Origin: an uncultured Mollicutes bacterium
Lineage (GTDB): Bacteria; Bacillota_I; Bacilli_A; Acholeplasmatales; Anaeroplasmataceae
Length of the DNA stretch: 38,014 nt
Direction: 5' to 3'
NCBI GenBank assembly: GCA_900540705.1
Contig: UQGR01000017.1
Coordinates: 1 to 38,014, forward strand
Shown here piece by piece: positions 8,361 to 15,509 of the stretch. The notes beneath the pieces were generated by a model that saw only the letters and a list, made by a program, of their open reading frames with translations, was not told the origin of the DNA and did no database searches. Within the stretch, counting starts at the first letter, position 1. Every line of letters begins with the position of its first letter. A program made the translations under genes and the position numbers.

Positions 8361-9581
8361 ATGGGAATTTATGAAGAATTAGAATGGAGAGGCTTGATTA
8401 AGGATGTTTCAAGTCCAGACTTAAAGGAAAAACTGAACGCAGGGGGAATGACCTTTTATATTGGAACCGATCCTACAGGAGATAGTTTGCATATAGGACA
8501 TTTTTCTAGCTTCTTAATTTGTAAAAGATTAAAGGATGCTGGACATCACCCTATCATTTTGGTAGGAGGAGCTACTGGGTTAATTGGAGATCCAAAGCCA
8601 GATAGTGAAAGACCTATGATAACCAAGGAAACTGTTATGCATAATTTTGAGTGCTTAAAAAGCCAGCTGACCTCTTTATTTGGCTGTGAAGTAGTAAACA
8701 ACTACGATTGGAGTAAGGATATCAATTTTATTGATTTCTTACGCGATTTTGGTAAATTTTTTAATATGAACTATATGCTAAATAAGGACATCGTAAGTCG
8801 TAGATTAGATGAAGGAATTACTTACACAGAATTTTCCTATATGATTATGCAGGCATTAGATTTTTGGTGGTTAAACCAGCATAAAAATGTTACAATGCAG
8901 GTAGCTGGTCAGGATCAATGGGGAAATATTACAGCTGGAATTGAGCTTATCCGTAAGAAGGAACAAAAGGAGGTTTATGCCTTTACCATGCCTCTTTTAA
9001 CAAAGAGCGATGGTGTCAAATTTGGTAAGACCAATGGGCATGCCGTTTGGCTAGATGCTGCCAAGACATCTCCATATGAGATGTATCAATTCTTTATTAA
9101 TTCTGAGGATACCAAGGTGATTGATTATTTGAAATTTTTGACCTTCCTATCTAAGGAGGAGATTGCAGAGCTTGAACAGAAGCATCAAGCAGCACCTCAT
9201 TTACGTGAGGCTCATAAAGCTCTTGCCAGAGAGGTTATCACCTTCATTCATGGGAAAGAGGCCTATGAGCAGGCTGTAAAAATTTCTAATGCGTTGTTTA
9301 GTGGAGATATTAAATCCTTAACTGCTAAGGAAATTGAAATGGGATTTAATGATTTACCATCTGTCACCTTAGAACACCCATCTTTAGTAGATGCCTTAAT
9401 CGAGCTAAAGCTAGCATCCTCTAAGCGTGAAGCTAGAGAGTTTATCCGCAATGGAGCTGTAAACATCAATGGGGACAAGATTACAGAAGAGGGCTTTACT
9501 TTATCTAAGGATATAGCTATTGAAGGAAAATTTATTGTGGTAAGACGTGGCAAAAAGTTATATGCATTAATTCGCTTTTAA
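8361..9581 (+). CDS. tyrS: Tyrosine--tRNA ligase
   Basis: This 406-aa class I aminoacyl-tRNA synthetase charges tRNA-Tyr. The ATP-binding HIGH motif lies at about residues 44-47 and the KMSKS-equivalent KFGKT at about 219-223, typical of bacterial TyrS. Tyr-binding phrases such as AGQDQWGNI are visible. The C-terminal part (about 340-406) is an S4-type RNA-binding domain (REAREFIRNGAVNINGDK). The start ATG 8361 follows AAAGGAGAAG. It is controlled by the T-box leader directly upstream with a Tyr specifier, which agrees with the product. It is transcribed alone and ends in a strong hairpin. Confidence 0.97.
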   Translation: MGIYEELEWRGLIKDVSSPDLKEKLNAGGMTFYIGTDPTGDSLHIGHFSSFLICKRLKDAGHHPIILVGGATGLIGDPKPDSERPMITKETVMHNFECLKSQLTSLFGCEVVNNYDWSKDINFIDFLRDFGKFFNMNYMLNKDIVSRRLDEGITYTEFSYMIMQALDFWWLNQHKNVTMQVAGQDQWGNITAGIELIRKKEQKEVYAFTMPLLTKSDGVKFGKTNGHAVWLDAAKTSPYEMYQFFINSEDTKVIDYLKFLTFLSKEEIAELEQKHQAAPHLREAHKALAREVITFIHGKEAYEQAVKISNALFSGDIKSLTAKEIEMGFNDLPSVTLEHPSLVDALIELKLASSKREAREFIRNGAVNINGDKITEEGFTLSKDIAIEGKFIVVRRGKKLYALIRF

Positions 9582-9584
9582 AGG

Positions 9585-9617
9585 GAAGAGGGCAATTTGG
9601 TTGCCTTCTTTATTTTT
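9585..9617 (+). terminator. Terminator after tyrS
   Basis: An 11-bp stem including two G-U pairs (9585-9595 with 9601-9611) and loop TTTGG, followed by ATTTTTA. Confidence 0.88.
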
Positions 9618-9638
9618 ATAAAAAAGTAGAGAATATAT

Positions 9639-9668
9639 TTGGTAACAACTCTCATTCTGTGATATAAT
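9639..9668 (+). promoter_or_regulatory. Promoter of the aconitase-citrate synthase-IDH operon
   Basis: TTGGTA (9639-9644), an 18-nt spacer and TATAAT (9663-9668) with an extended TG one base upstream. Confidence 0.75.
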
Positions 9669-9695
9669 AGAAAAATATAAAGTAAGGAGAAACGT

Positions 9696-11555
9696 ATGGG
9701 AAAGACAGTGACACAAAAGCTTTTAGATGCTCATTTGCAGTCTAAAAAAGATAATAATATAAAGATTAAAATTGATCAAACATTAACGCAGGATGCGACA
9801 GGAACGATGGCATATTTGGAATTTATTAGCCTAGGAGTAGAACGTGTAGCAACAGATCTTTCAGTGAGCTATGTGGATCATAATACCCTTCAAAATGAAT
9901 TTATGAATGCAGATGACCATGTATTCTTACAGACGGTTGCAGATAAATATGGCATTATTTTTTCCAAGGCAGGAAATGGGATTTGTCATCAGGTACATTT
10001 GGAACGATTTGCTAAGCCTGGTGTTACCATTTTAGGTAGTGACTCTCATACCCCCACCTCCTCTGCCTTAGGTGCTTTAGCCATTGGTGCAGGTGGACTG
10101 GATGTGGCTTGTGCGATGGCTGGAATTCCTTTTGAGCTTGTAAATCCTAAAATTGTTGGAGTTAAGCTTACAGGACAGCTTCGGTCTGGTGTGGCAGCCA
10201 AGGATGTCATCTTAAAGCTTTTACAGATGCTTACGGTACACGGCGGTGTCAATAAAATTATAGAATACTATGGGGATGGAGTGAAGTCGTTATCCGTCTA
10301 TGAAAGAGCCACAATATGTAATATGGGAGCTGAGCTAGGAGCCACCTCCTCTGTTTTTCCCTCAGATGAAAATACGCATGCCTTCTTGAAGCTTCAGGGA
10401 AGAGAAGAAGACTATCAGGAGCTTAAGGCAGACCCAGATGCAGTATATGATGAGGAATATGAAATTGATTTATCAGCTCTAGAGCCTTTAGCGGCCTGTC
10501 CATCCTCACCAGATTCCGTAAAGGAAATAAAGGAGCTGACCAATGTCAAGGTCAATCAGGTTTTAATAGGTAGCTGTACGAATTCTAGTTATGCAGATTT
10601 TGTAAAGGTGGCCTCTATTTTAAAGGGAAAAAAGGTGCATAAGGATGTGTCCTTGGGAATCGCTCCAGGGTCAAATCAGGTGCTCCAAATGATTACGAAA
10701 AGTGGAATTTTTGAGGTATTGTTAAAGGCCGGTGCTAGAATTTTAGAGGCAGCCTGTGGTCCATGTATCGGAATGGGGCAGTCCCCTGCTACAGATGCAG
10801 TTTCCCTAAGAACCTTCAACCGTAATTTTTATGGCCGTAGTGGAACAAATTCAGCGAAGGTCTATCTTGTATCTCCAGAGGTTGCAGCAATATCCAGTAT
10901 TACAGGATACATAACCTCACCACTAGGACTGTCGTTAGATGCCTTTTCCTTAGATGTAGCTTATCCTTTAGAAAACAGTCTTTTATGTTATCCAGAATAT
11001 AAAAAAGAGGTTGTGATGGGACCTAATATTAAGCCTTTGCCTAAGTTTTTCCCAATACCAGCATTCTATGACCGTAGAGTTGTCATCTCCTTAGGAGATA
11101 ACATAACAACCGACCATATTATGCCAGCAGGGGCTAAGGTTCTACCTTACCGCAGTAATATAGAAGAAATTTCTAAGTTTGTATTTTCAAATATTGATGA
11201 AAAATTTTACGAACGCTGTCAGGCTCATAGTGGTGGCATTATCGTTGCTAAGGAAAATTATGGACAGGGCTCTTCTCGAGAACATGCCGCTATTGCGCCT
11301 AGATATCTAGGCATTCAGGTAGTCATTGCGAAGAGCTTTGCTAGAATCCATAAGAAGAATTTAATAAATTTTGGAATATTGCCTATTGAGATGGATATTG
11401 AGGCAGAAGTATTAGACCAGTTAGAAATCACGCATACAAAAGATGAAATAAAGATTGTTAATGTGACAAGACAAAAAGAATATATTGTGCCTAATCTACT
11501 GACAGAGGAGGAGTATCATTTAATCCTTTGTGGTGGCTTATTGAACACGCTATAA
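9696..11555 (+). CDS. acn: Aconitate hydratase
   Basis: This 619-aa iron-sulfur enzyme isomerises citrate to isocitrate through cis-aconitate. The cluster ligands are visible: Cys294 in GSCTNSS and Cys354/Cys357 in ACGPCIGMG. The C-terminal swivel domain (about 460-619) has the substrate-binding YGQGSSREHAA motif and a DNITTDHIMPAG segment. At about 620 aa it is shorter than AcnA or AcnB (about 890) and fits the compact LeuC-like bacterial aconitase type. It has its own promoter and a ribosome site (AAGGAG) before ATG 9696. Citrate synthase starts 11 nt after its stop, so the pathway enzymes are co-translated. The operon lacks genes beyond 2-oxoglutarate, which suggests a biosynthetic (glutamate) role. 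Confidence 0.95.
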   Translation: MGKTVTQKLLDAHLQSKKDNNIKIKIDQTLTQDATGTMAYLEFISLGVERVATDLSVSYVDHNTLQNEFMNADDHVFLQTVADKYGIIFSKAGNGICHQVHLERFAKPGVTILGSDSHTPTSSALGALAIGAGGLDVACAMAGIPFELVNPKIVGVKLTGQLRSGVAAKDVILKLLQMLTVHGGVNKIIEYYGDGVKSLSVYERATICNMGAELGATSSVFPSDENTHAFLKLQGREEDYQELKADPDAVYDEEYEIDLSALEPLAACPSSPDSVKEIKELTNVKVNQVLIGSCTNSSYADFVKVASILKGKKVHKDVSLGIAPGSNQVLQMITKSGIFEVLLKAGARILEAACGPCIGMGQSPATDAVSLRTFNRNFYGRSGTNSAKVYLVSPEVAAISSITGYITSPLGLSLDAFSLDVAYPLENSLLCYPEYKKEVVMGPNIKPLPKFFPIPAFYDRRVVISLGDNITTDHIMPAGAKVLPYRSNIEEISKFVFSNIDEKFYERCQAHSGGIIVAKENYGQGSSREHAAIAPRYLGIQVVIAKSFARIHKKNLINFGILPIEMDIEAEVLDQLEITHTKDEIKIVNVTRQKEYIVPNLLTEEEYHLILCGGLLNTL

Positions 11556-11566
11556 GGAGTGATGGG

Positions 11567-12865
11567 ATGGACTTTATTGAGAAAAAATATCAAGAGCTTT
11601 TGACTAAGGGAAGAATTGATGCTGAGCTTTATGACACGTATCAGGTCAAACGAGGATTGAGAAACGCAAATGGCACCGGGGTATTGGTGGGGCTTACCAA
11701 GGTGGCAGAGGTAGATGGCTATAAGTTGGTTCAGCAGGAAAAAAAGGAAAAGGATGGAATTCTTTTATATAGAGGCTATGATTTAAAAAAAATAATAGAA
11801 CAGGATGAAACCTTTAGCTTTGAAAAAACGATGTATTTACTGCTATTTTCGGATTTGCCAACCGAAGAGGACCTAAAATCTTTTAAAGCAATTTTATCAG
11901 ATGCTTATCCTTTGCCTATGGATTTTGTAGAAAATATCATTTTAAAAAATCCTAGTAGCTCTATTATGAATCATTTGATGCGTTGTGTGTTATCCTTATA
12001 CTCCTATGATGAGAATCCAGATAGTGTAGAGCCTTTAGAATTATTAAAAAAGGGAATTGCCGTAATTGCTAAAATGCCTGCCCTGGTGAGCTATTCTCTT
12101 CAGGCAAAAACACATTATTTAGATAAAGACACGCTTAGCATTCATTACCCTAAAAAGGAATACAGCTTTGCAGAAAATCTCCTCTATTTATCTAGAAATG
12201 ATGGTGGATTTACGGCGTTAGAGGCAGAACTATTAGATATGTGTCTTACGGTTCATGCCGACCATGGTGGTGGAAATAATTCCGCCTTTGTAGGAACTGT
12301 GGTTGCCTCTACCCACACAGATCTTTATTCGATGCTGACGGCTAGCCTTGCCTCCTTAAAGGGTCCTAAGCATGGTGGTGCCAACCAAAAGGCTTTAGAT
12401 ATGATGAATACGATTCTTGAGGATGTGAAGGAGGATGCAAGCGATGCTATATTAATAGATAGAATTGAGCGCATTCTTGCCAAGGACTATTTTGATAAAT
12501 CGGGTTTAGTCTATGGAATTGGGCATGCCATTTATACGAAGAGTGATCCAAGATGTGAAATTTTGAAAAAGAAAGCCTCTGTTCTTGCGAGAAGTAAAGG
12601 TAATACGAAGTTCGCTTTTTTTGAGCGGTTTGAGGTCTTAGCTGTCCAGATTTTGAGCCAAAAGAAAGGAATGCAGGTCTGTGCCAACGTTGATTTTTAT
12701 TCAGGTTTAATATATGAGATGTTGGGTATTCCTAGAGATTTATTTCTGCCAATTTTTGCGTGTGCTAGAACGGCGGGCTGGATTGCCCATAATATGGAAG
12801 GAATCCTGTATTGTGATAAAATATGTAGACCAGCTACAAAATATGTGGGGGATGTAAAATGTTAG
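11567..12865 (+). CDS. gltA: Citrate synthase
   Basis: Condenses acetyl-CoA and oxaloacetate to citrate. The start is ATG 11567, preceded by ATAAGGAGTGAT; an open TTG at 11528 overlaps the aconitase gene. The 432-aa protein shows the catalytic pattern: HADHGGGN (His230, His233), GPKHGGAN, the active-site His320 in YGIGHAIYTKSDPR, and an Asp in NVDFYSG. It resembles the clostridial/Bacilli citrate synthase type rather than the hexameric proteobacterial one. It is flanked by acn and icd in the same operon, and its last 7 nt overlap the icd start, indicating translational coupling. Confidence 0.95.
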   Translation: MDFIEKKYQELLTKGRIDAELYDTYQVKRGLRNANGTGVLVGLTKVAEVDGYKLVQQEKKEKDGILLYRGYDLKKIIEQDETFSFEKTMYLLLFSDLPTEEDLKSFKAILSDAYPLPMDFVENIILKNPSSSIMNHLMRCVLSLYSYDENPDSVEPLELLKKGIAVIAKMPALVSYSLQAKTHYLDKDTLSIHYPKKEYSFAENLLYLSRNDGGFTALEAELLDMCLTVHADHGGGNNSAFVGTVVASTHTDLYSMLTASLASLKGPKHGGANQKALDMMNTILEDVKEDASDAILIDRIERILAKDYFDKSGLVYGIGHAIYTKSDPRCEILKKKASVLARSKGNTKFAFFERFEVLAVQILSQKKGMQVCANVDFYSGLIYEMLGIPRDLFLPIFACARTAGWIAHNMEGILYCDKICRPATKYVGDVKC

Positions 12866-13848
12866 ATGTTGTTATATTAAAGGGGGATGGCATTGGCCCA
12901 GAAATTACGGATGCCGTATGTAAAATAATTAAGGCTTCTGGGGCAGATATTGAGTTTCACCCCTATGATGTAGGAAGTACTGCCTATGAAAAATACGGAG
13001 CATTGCTTCCTAAGGAGGTTCTAGAAGCCATTCAAACCTATCAATATGTTTTAAAAGGTCCTATCACAACACCGATAGGTACTGGCTTTCGTTCCATCAA
13101 TGTCGAGCTACGGTTGGCATTTGACTTATATGCGAATGTTCGTCCAGCCAAATCCATACCAGGAATATCCAAATTTCAAAATGTGGATATCATAACTGTT
13201 CGTGAGAATACGGAGGATTTGTATTTAGGTATTGAACAGGAAATTCCAGATGGCTTTGAAGCAATCAAAAGGATTACTAAAACCAAAAGTGAAAGAATCA
13301 TTCGCTATGCCTTTGAATTGGCTCAATCTCAAAACAGAAAAAAAGTAACCTGTGTCCATAAGGCCAATATTTTAAAAAAGAGTGATGGCTTATTTTTATC
13401 TATCTTTCAGGAGATTGCCAAGCAGTATCCTCAGATAGAAGCGGATGACAAGATTATTGATAACATGTGTATGCAGCTTGTGATGTATCCTGAAAGGTTT
13501 GATGTAATTGTGGCTCCAAACTTATATGGAGATATTTTATCGGATTTAATTGCCGGGTTAGTTGGAGGACTGGGCTTAGTTCCAGGTGCCAATTTGAGTG
13601 ATACAGTTAAGATATATGAGGCTGTCCATGGCTCCGCTCCTGATATTGCAGGCTTAGGAATTGCCAATCCAACGGCTCTTTTAGAAGCAGCTCTCATGCT
13701 GTTACAGGAGCTAGGACAAACCCAGTCAGCCCAAAATATTCGCCAGGCATTAGATATAGTTTTAGAGAAGAAAGAGATCCTTCCTAAAGATTTAGGAGGC
13801 TCTGCCAATACGCTTGAGTTTGTCAATGAAATTCTAAAATACCTTTAG
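12859..13848 (+). CDS. icd: Isocitrate dehydrogenase, predicted NAD-dependent
   Basis: Oxidatively decarboxylates isocitrate to 2-oxoglutarate. The 329-aa protein belongs to the isocitrate/isopropylmalate dehydrogenase family: GDGIGPEIT near the N-terminus, the substrate loop RENTEDLY, metal-binding Asp residues in NLYGDILSD, and HGSAPDIAGLGIANP. Asp262-Ile263 in the last motif occupy the positions that are Lys-Tyr in NADP-specific E. coli Icd. Asp/Ile there is characteristic of NAD specificity, so NAD use is inferred. Isopropylmalate dehydrogenase and homoisocitrate dehydrogenase are alternatives, but the operon with acn and gltA fixes the role. It ends at a bidirectional terminator. Confidence 0.92.
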   Translation: MLDVVILKGDGIGPEITDAVCKIIKASGADIEFHPYDVGSTAYEKYGALLPKEVLEAIQTYQYVLKGPITTPIGTGFRSINVELRLAFDLYANVRPAKSIPGISKFQNVDIITVRENTEDLYLGIEQEIPDGFEAIKRITKTKSERIIRYAFELAQSQNRKKVTCVHKANILKKSDGLFLSIFQEIAKQYPQIEADDKIIDNMCMQLVMYPERFDVIVAPNLYGDILSDLIAGLVGGLGLVPGANLSDTVKIYEAVHGSAPDIAGLGIANPTALLEAALMLLQELGQTQSAQNIRQALDIVLEKKEILPKDLGGSANTLEFVNEILKYL

Positions 13849-13851
13849 GAA

Positions 13852-13929
13852 TAGAAAAAGGCTTACCATTAGAGATAAGCCTTTTTCCGTGTTTTGGGAG
13901 AGATTATTTGAAAAGTTATTATTTATTAC
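13852..13929 (-). ncRNA. Predicted small RNA of about 80 nt, convergent with icd
   Basis: On the minus strand a strong promoter (13936-13964) would start transcription near 13929, and the bidirectional terminator would end it near 13852. There is no credible reading frame in between. The unpaired 5' part is A/U-rich and contains AAUCUCUCCCAAAA, complementary to Shine-Dalgarno-like GGGAGA. The promoter upstream half is almost identical to that of the tRNA-Ser gene at 31.9 kb, which supports a stable-RNA gene. Ends are predicted, not observed. Confidence 0.5.
13855..13886. terminator. Bidirectional terminator between icd and a minus-strand transcript
   Basis: AAAAAGGCTTA (13855-13865) and TAAGCCTTTTT (13876-13886) form an 11-bp stem around a 10-nt loop. 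The flanking A-run and T-run make it functional in both directions. Confidence 0.9.
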
Positions 13930-13935
13930 ACCTAT

Positions 13936-13964
13936 ATCTTACCACGAATGTAAGCGCTTGTCAA
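13936..13964 (-). promoter_or_regulatory. Minus-strand promoter of the predicted small RNA
   Basis: Read on the minus strand: TTGACA (13964-13959), a 17-nt spacer beginning AGCGCT, and TAAGAT (13941-13936). The -35 box is a perfect consensus. Confidence 0.72.
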
Positions 13965-13998
13965 ATGTTTTTTATTTTTCACCTTGTTTTTAAATGAA

Positions 13999-14027
13999 TT
14001 GTAAAAGTAAGGGAGAAATGATATAAT
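13999..14027 (+). promoter_or_regulatory. Promoter of the 14.05-15.43 kb operon
   Basis: TTGTAA (13999-14004), a 17-nt spacer and TATAAT (14022-14027) with the extended TGA directly before it. Confidence 0.82.
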
Positions 14028-14053
14028 GAAAAATAGGATTTGAGGTGGTCGTT

Positions 14054-14461
14054 TTGAATCGAAAACAAATCATTTTATTTTATAGAACCAGTCATCAGCT
14101 TAAGGGACATCGGCCAGGTGTTGTTTATTTAAAGGCCAATGTTGGAAAAATTTATACAAAGGGACAGGCAGACTTTATTATGACGATAGGAAAAGAAAAT
14201 CTTTACTTTCAAAGGCTTTCTCTTTTTACAAAAAAACTGCTTCCAGAAAAGGATTTTACCTTGAGTTTATCTCGCATTAAATCCTATCATCTTAGACAAC
14301 AAAACTTAGTGACGAACTGCTTAACCTTATATACCTTTGAAAAATATTTCTTAGAAATCTTTTATAATACGAAAAGTCAGGATACCTATGAAACTGAGGT
14401 CAATATTGCTGATATCATAGCTATGCTAGAGGAGCGTGGCGTTAAGGAGCTAAAGTCATGA
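14054..14461 (+). CDS. Conserved-looking protein of unknown function, possible PH-like fold
   Basis: The best start is TTG 14054, with GAGGTGG ending 5 nt upstream, giving 135 aa; the in-frame GTG 14045 lies inside that ribosome site. The protein is basic and soluble, with no signal peptide or membrane segment. Alternating hydrophobic strands (ADFIMTIGKENLYFQRLS, then FTLSLSRIKSYHL) and a C-terminal helix are compatible with a bacterial PH/GRAM-like fold; that is only an impression. It is the first gene of an operon with a 45-aa protein (ATGA overlap) and cvfB. Function unknown. Confidence 0.7.
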   Translation: MNRKQIILFYRTSHQLKGHRPGVVYLKANVGKIYTKGQADFIMTIGKENLYFQRLSLFTKKLLPEKDFTLSLSRIKSYHLRQQNLVTNCLTLYTFEKYFLEIFYNTKSQDTYETEVNIADIIAMLEERGVKELKS

Positions 14462-14595
14462 AAGAATTGACAACAAAAGAAAAGGAATTAATTAAAAAAA
14501 TTGAAAAGGGAGTTCAAAAAAAGGACTTTCAAAAAAAGAAAGAAATGTACCAGCAACAGACGGACAGAAATTATAAGGATGGGGATCGAAATTGA
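14458..14595 (+). CDS. 45-aa lysine-rich small protein
   Basis: ATG 14458 overlaps the stop of the preceding gene (ATGA), and its TGA (14593-14595) overlaps the TTG start of cvfB (TTGA). The frame is therefore locked in place by coupling on both sides, which argues for real translation. The product is very rich in Lys, Glu and Gln (KELTTKEKELIKKIEKG at the start) and is predicted as a single charged helix with no membrane segment. No family is recognised. A role linked to RNA or the CvfB neighbour is only a guess. Confidence 0.6.
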   Translation: MKELTTKEKELIKKIEKGVQKKDFQKKKEMYQQQTDRNYKDGDRN

Positions 14596-15434
14596 TAGAA
14601 ATAGGGAAAAGAAATACATTGCAGATGGTTCGTAAGTCCGACTTAGGCTTTATGCTTACAGATGGGAAAGAAGAAATCTTGATGCATTATAAGGAGTCTT
14701 TAAAGGAACTAGAGGAAAATGAGCAGGTTACCGTTTATGTGTATACAGATAAGGAAAATCGAAAAACAGCTACGATGCAGGAGCCTAAGCTTTTTTTAGA
14801 GGAACCAAATTTTGTTACCGTAGTAAACGGTATAGATATAGGAATATTCGTAGATAATGGAACTCCAAAGGATTTGTTTATTTCTAAGGATAATTTACCA
14901 TATCGTCAGGAACAATGGCCAATAGTAGGGGATACCTTATTTTGCGGCTTAAAGCTTAAAAAAAATTATTTAGTGGCAAAGCCTTTGGGAAGATATGATA
15001 TTTTAGCTTGTCATTCCTCTAAGCAGTATGAGGAAAATGAAAGGGTCATAGCCTATGTTCAAAGAATCTTAGAAAAGGGGCTTGGCTTAATTACAGAGGA
15101 CCGTGTCTATGTCTTTGTTCCTAATACACAGCTTAGACGTCAGTATCGTTTGGGCGAGAAAATTGAGGTTACCATCACTAAAATGCTTTCTAAAGAAGCT
15201 TATGGAACCTTAAATGAGCATAAGGAAATTTTAATGGATGAGGATAAAGCTACCATATTGGAATATTTAAAAGCACATAAGGGTGTGCTACCTTTGACTG
15301 CCAAATCTAGCAGTGAAGAGGTTGAAAAAATTTTTAATATGTCTAGAAAAGCTTTTAAAAGAGCTTATGGGGCTTTATACAAGGAACAACGGATTGATTT
15401 TGATGATACAAAAACTTTTTTAAAGGAGCTATAG
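14592..15434 (+). CDS. cvfB: S1-like RNA-binding protein of the CvfB/YitL family
   Basis: The 280-aa protein follows the CvfB plan: tandem S1-like OB domains (about residues 1-60, 60-135 and 145-210) and a C-terminal winged helix (about 215-280). Family hallmarks include a strand-rich NGIDIGIFVDNGTPKDLFIS segment and LPYRQEQWPIVGDTLF, typical of the second S1-like domain. CvfB of Staphylococcus aureus affects virulence gene expression, and YitL is the Bacillus homologue; the family binds RNA in the cytoplasm. The TTG start 14592 overlaps the upstream small gene and has AAGGATGGGGAT before it. It is the last gene of a three-gene operon. Confidence 0.88.
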   Translation: MIEIGKRNTLQMVRKSDLGFMLTDGKEEILMHYKESLKELEENEQVTVYVYTDKENRKTATMQEPKLFLEEPNFVTVVNGIDIGIFVDNGTPKDLFISKDNLPYRQEQWPIVGDTLFCGLKLKKNYLVAKPLGRYDILACHSSKQYEENERVIAYVQRILEKGLGLITEDRVYVFVPNTQLRRQYRLGEKIEVTITKMLSKEAYGTLNEHKEILMDEDKATILEYLKAHKGVLPLTAKSSSEEVEKIFNMSRKAFKRAYGALYKEQRIDFDDTKTFLKEL

Positions 15435-15449
15435 AAATATAGCTTTTTT
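15427..15449 (+). terminator. Terminator overlapping the cvfB stop
   Basis: AGCTAT (15427-15432) pairs with ATAGCT (15439-15444) and is followed by a run of T. The stem includes the last codons of cvfB. Confidence 0.75.
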
Positions 15450-15480
15450 CTAAATGGTACATAAATTATGTATCTATTGA

Positions 15481-15489
15481 TGCGATAAT
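15481..15489 (+). promoter_or_regulatory. Possible extended -10 promoter of addB
   Basis: TG, one base, then GATAAT (15484-15489). No good -35 box was found at 17-18 nt. Confidence 0.4.
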
Positions 15490-15509
15490 AAGGATAGAGG
15501 TGAAAGGAT

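Noticed and set aside
13950..13964. A cre site (TGTAAGCGCTTGTCA) between icd and the next operon
   Set aside because: The terminal CA is out of register by one base, and the sequence is explained better as the -35 region of the minus-strand promoter, shared with tRNA-Ser.
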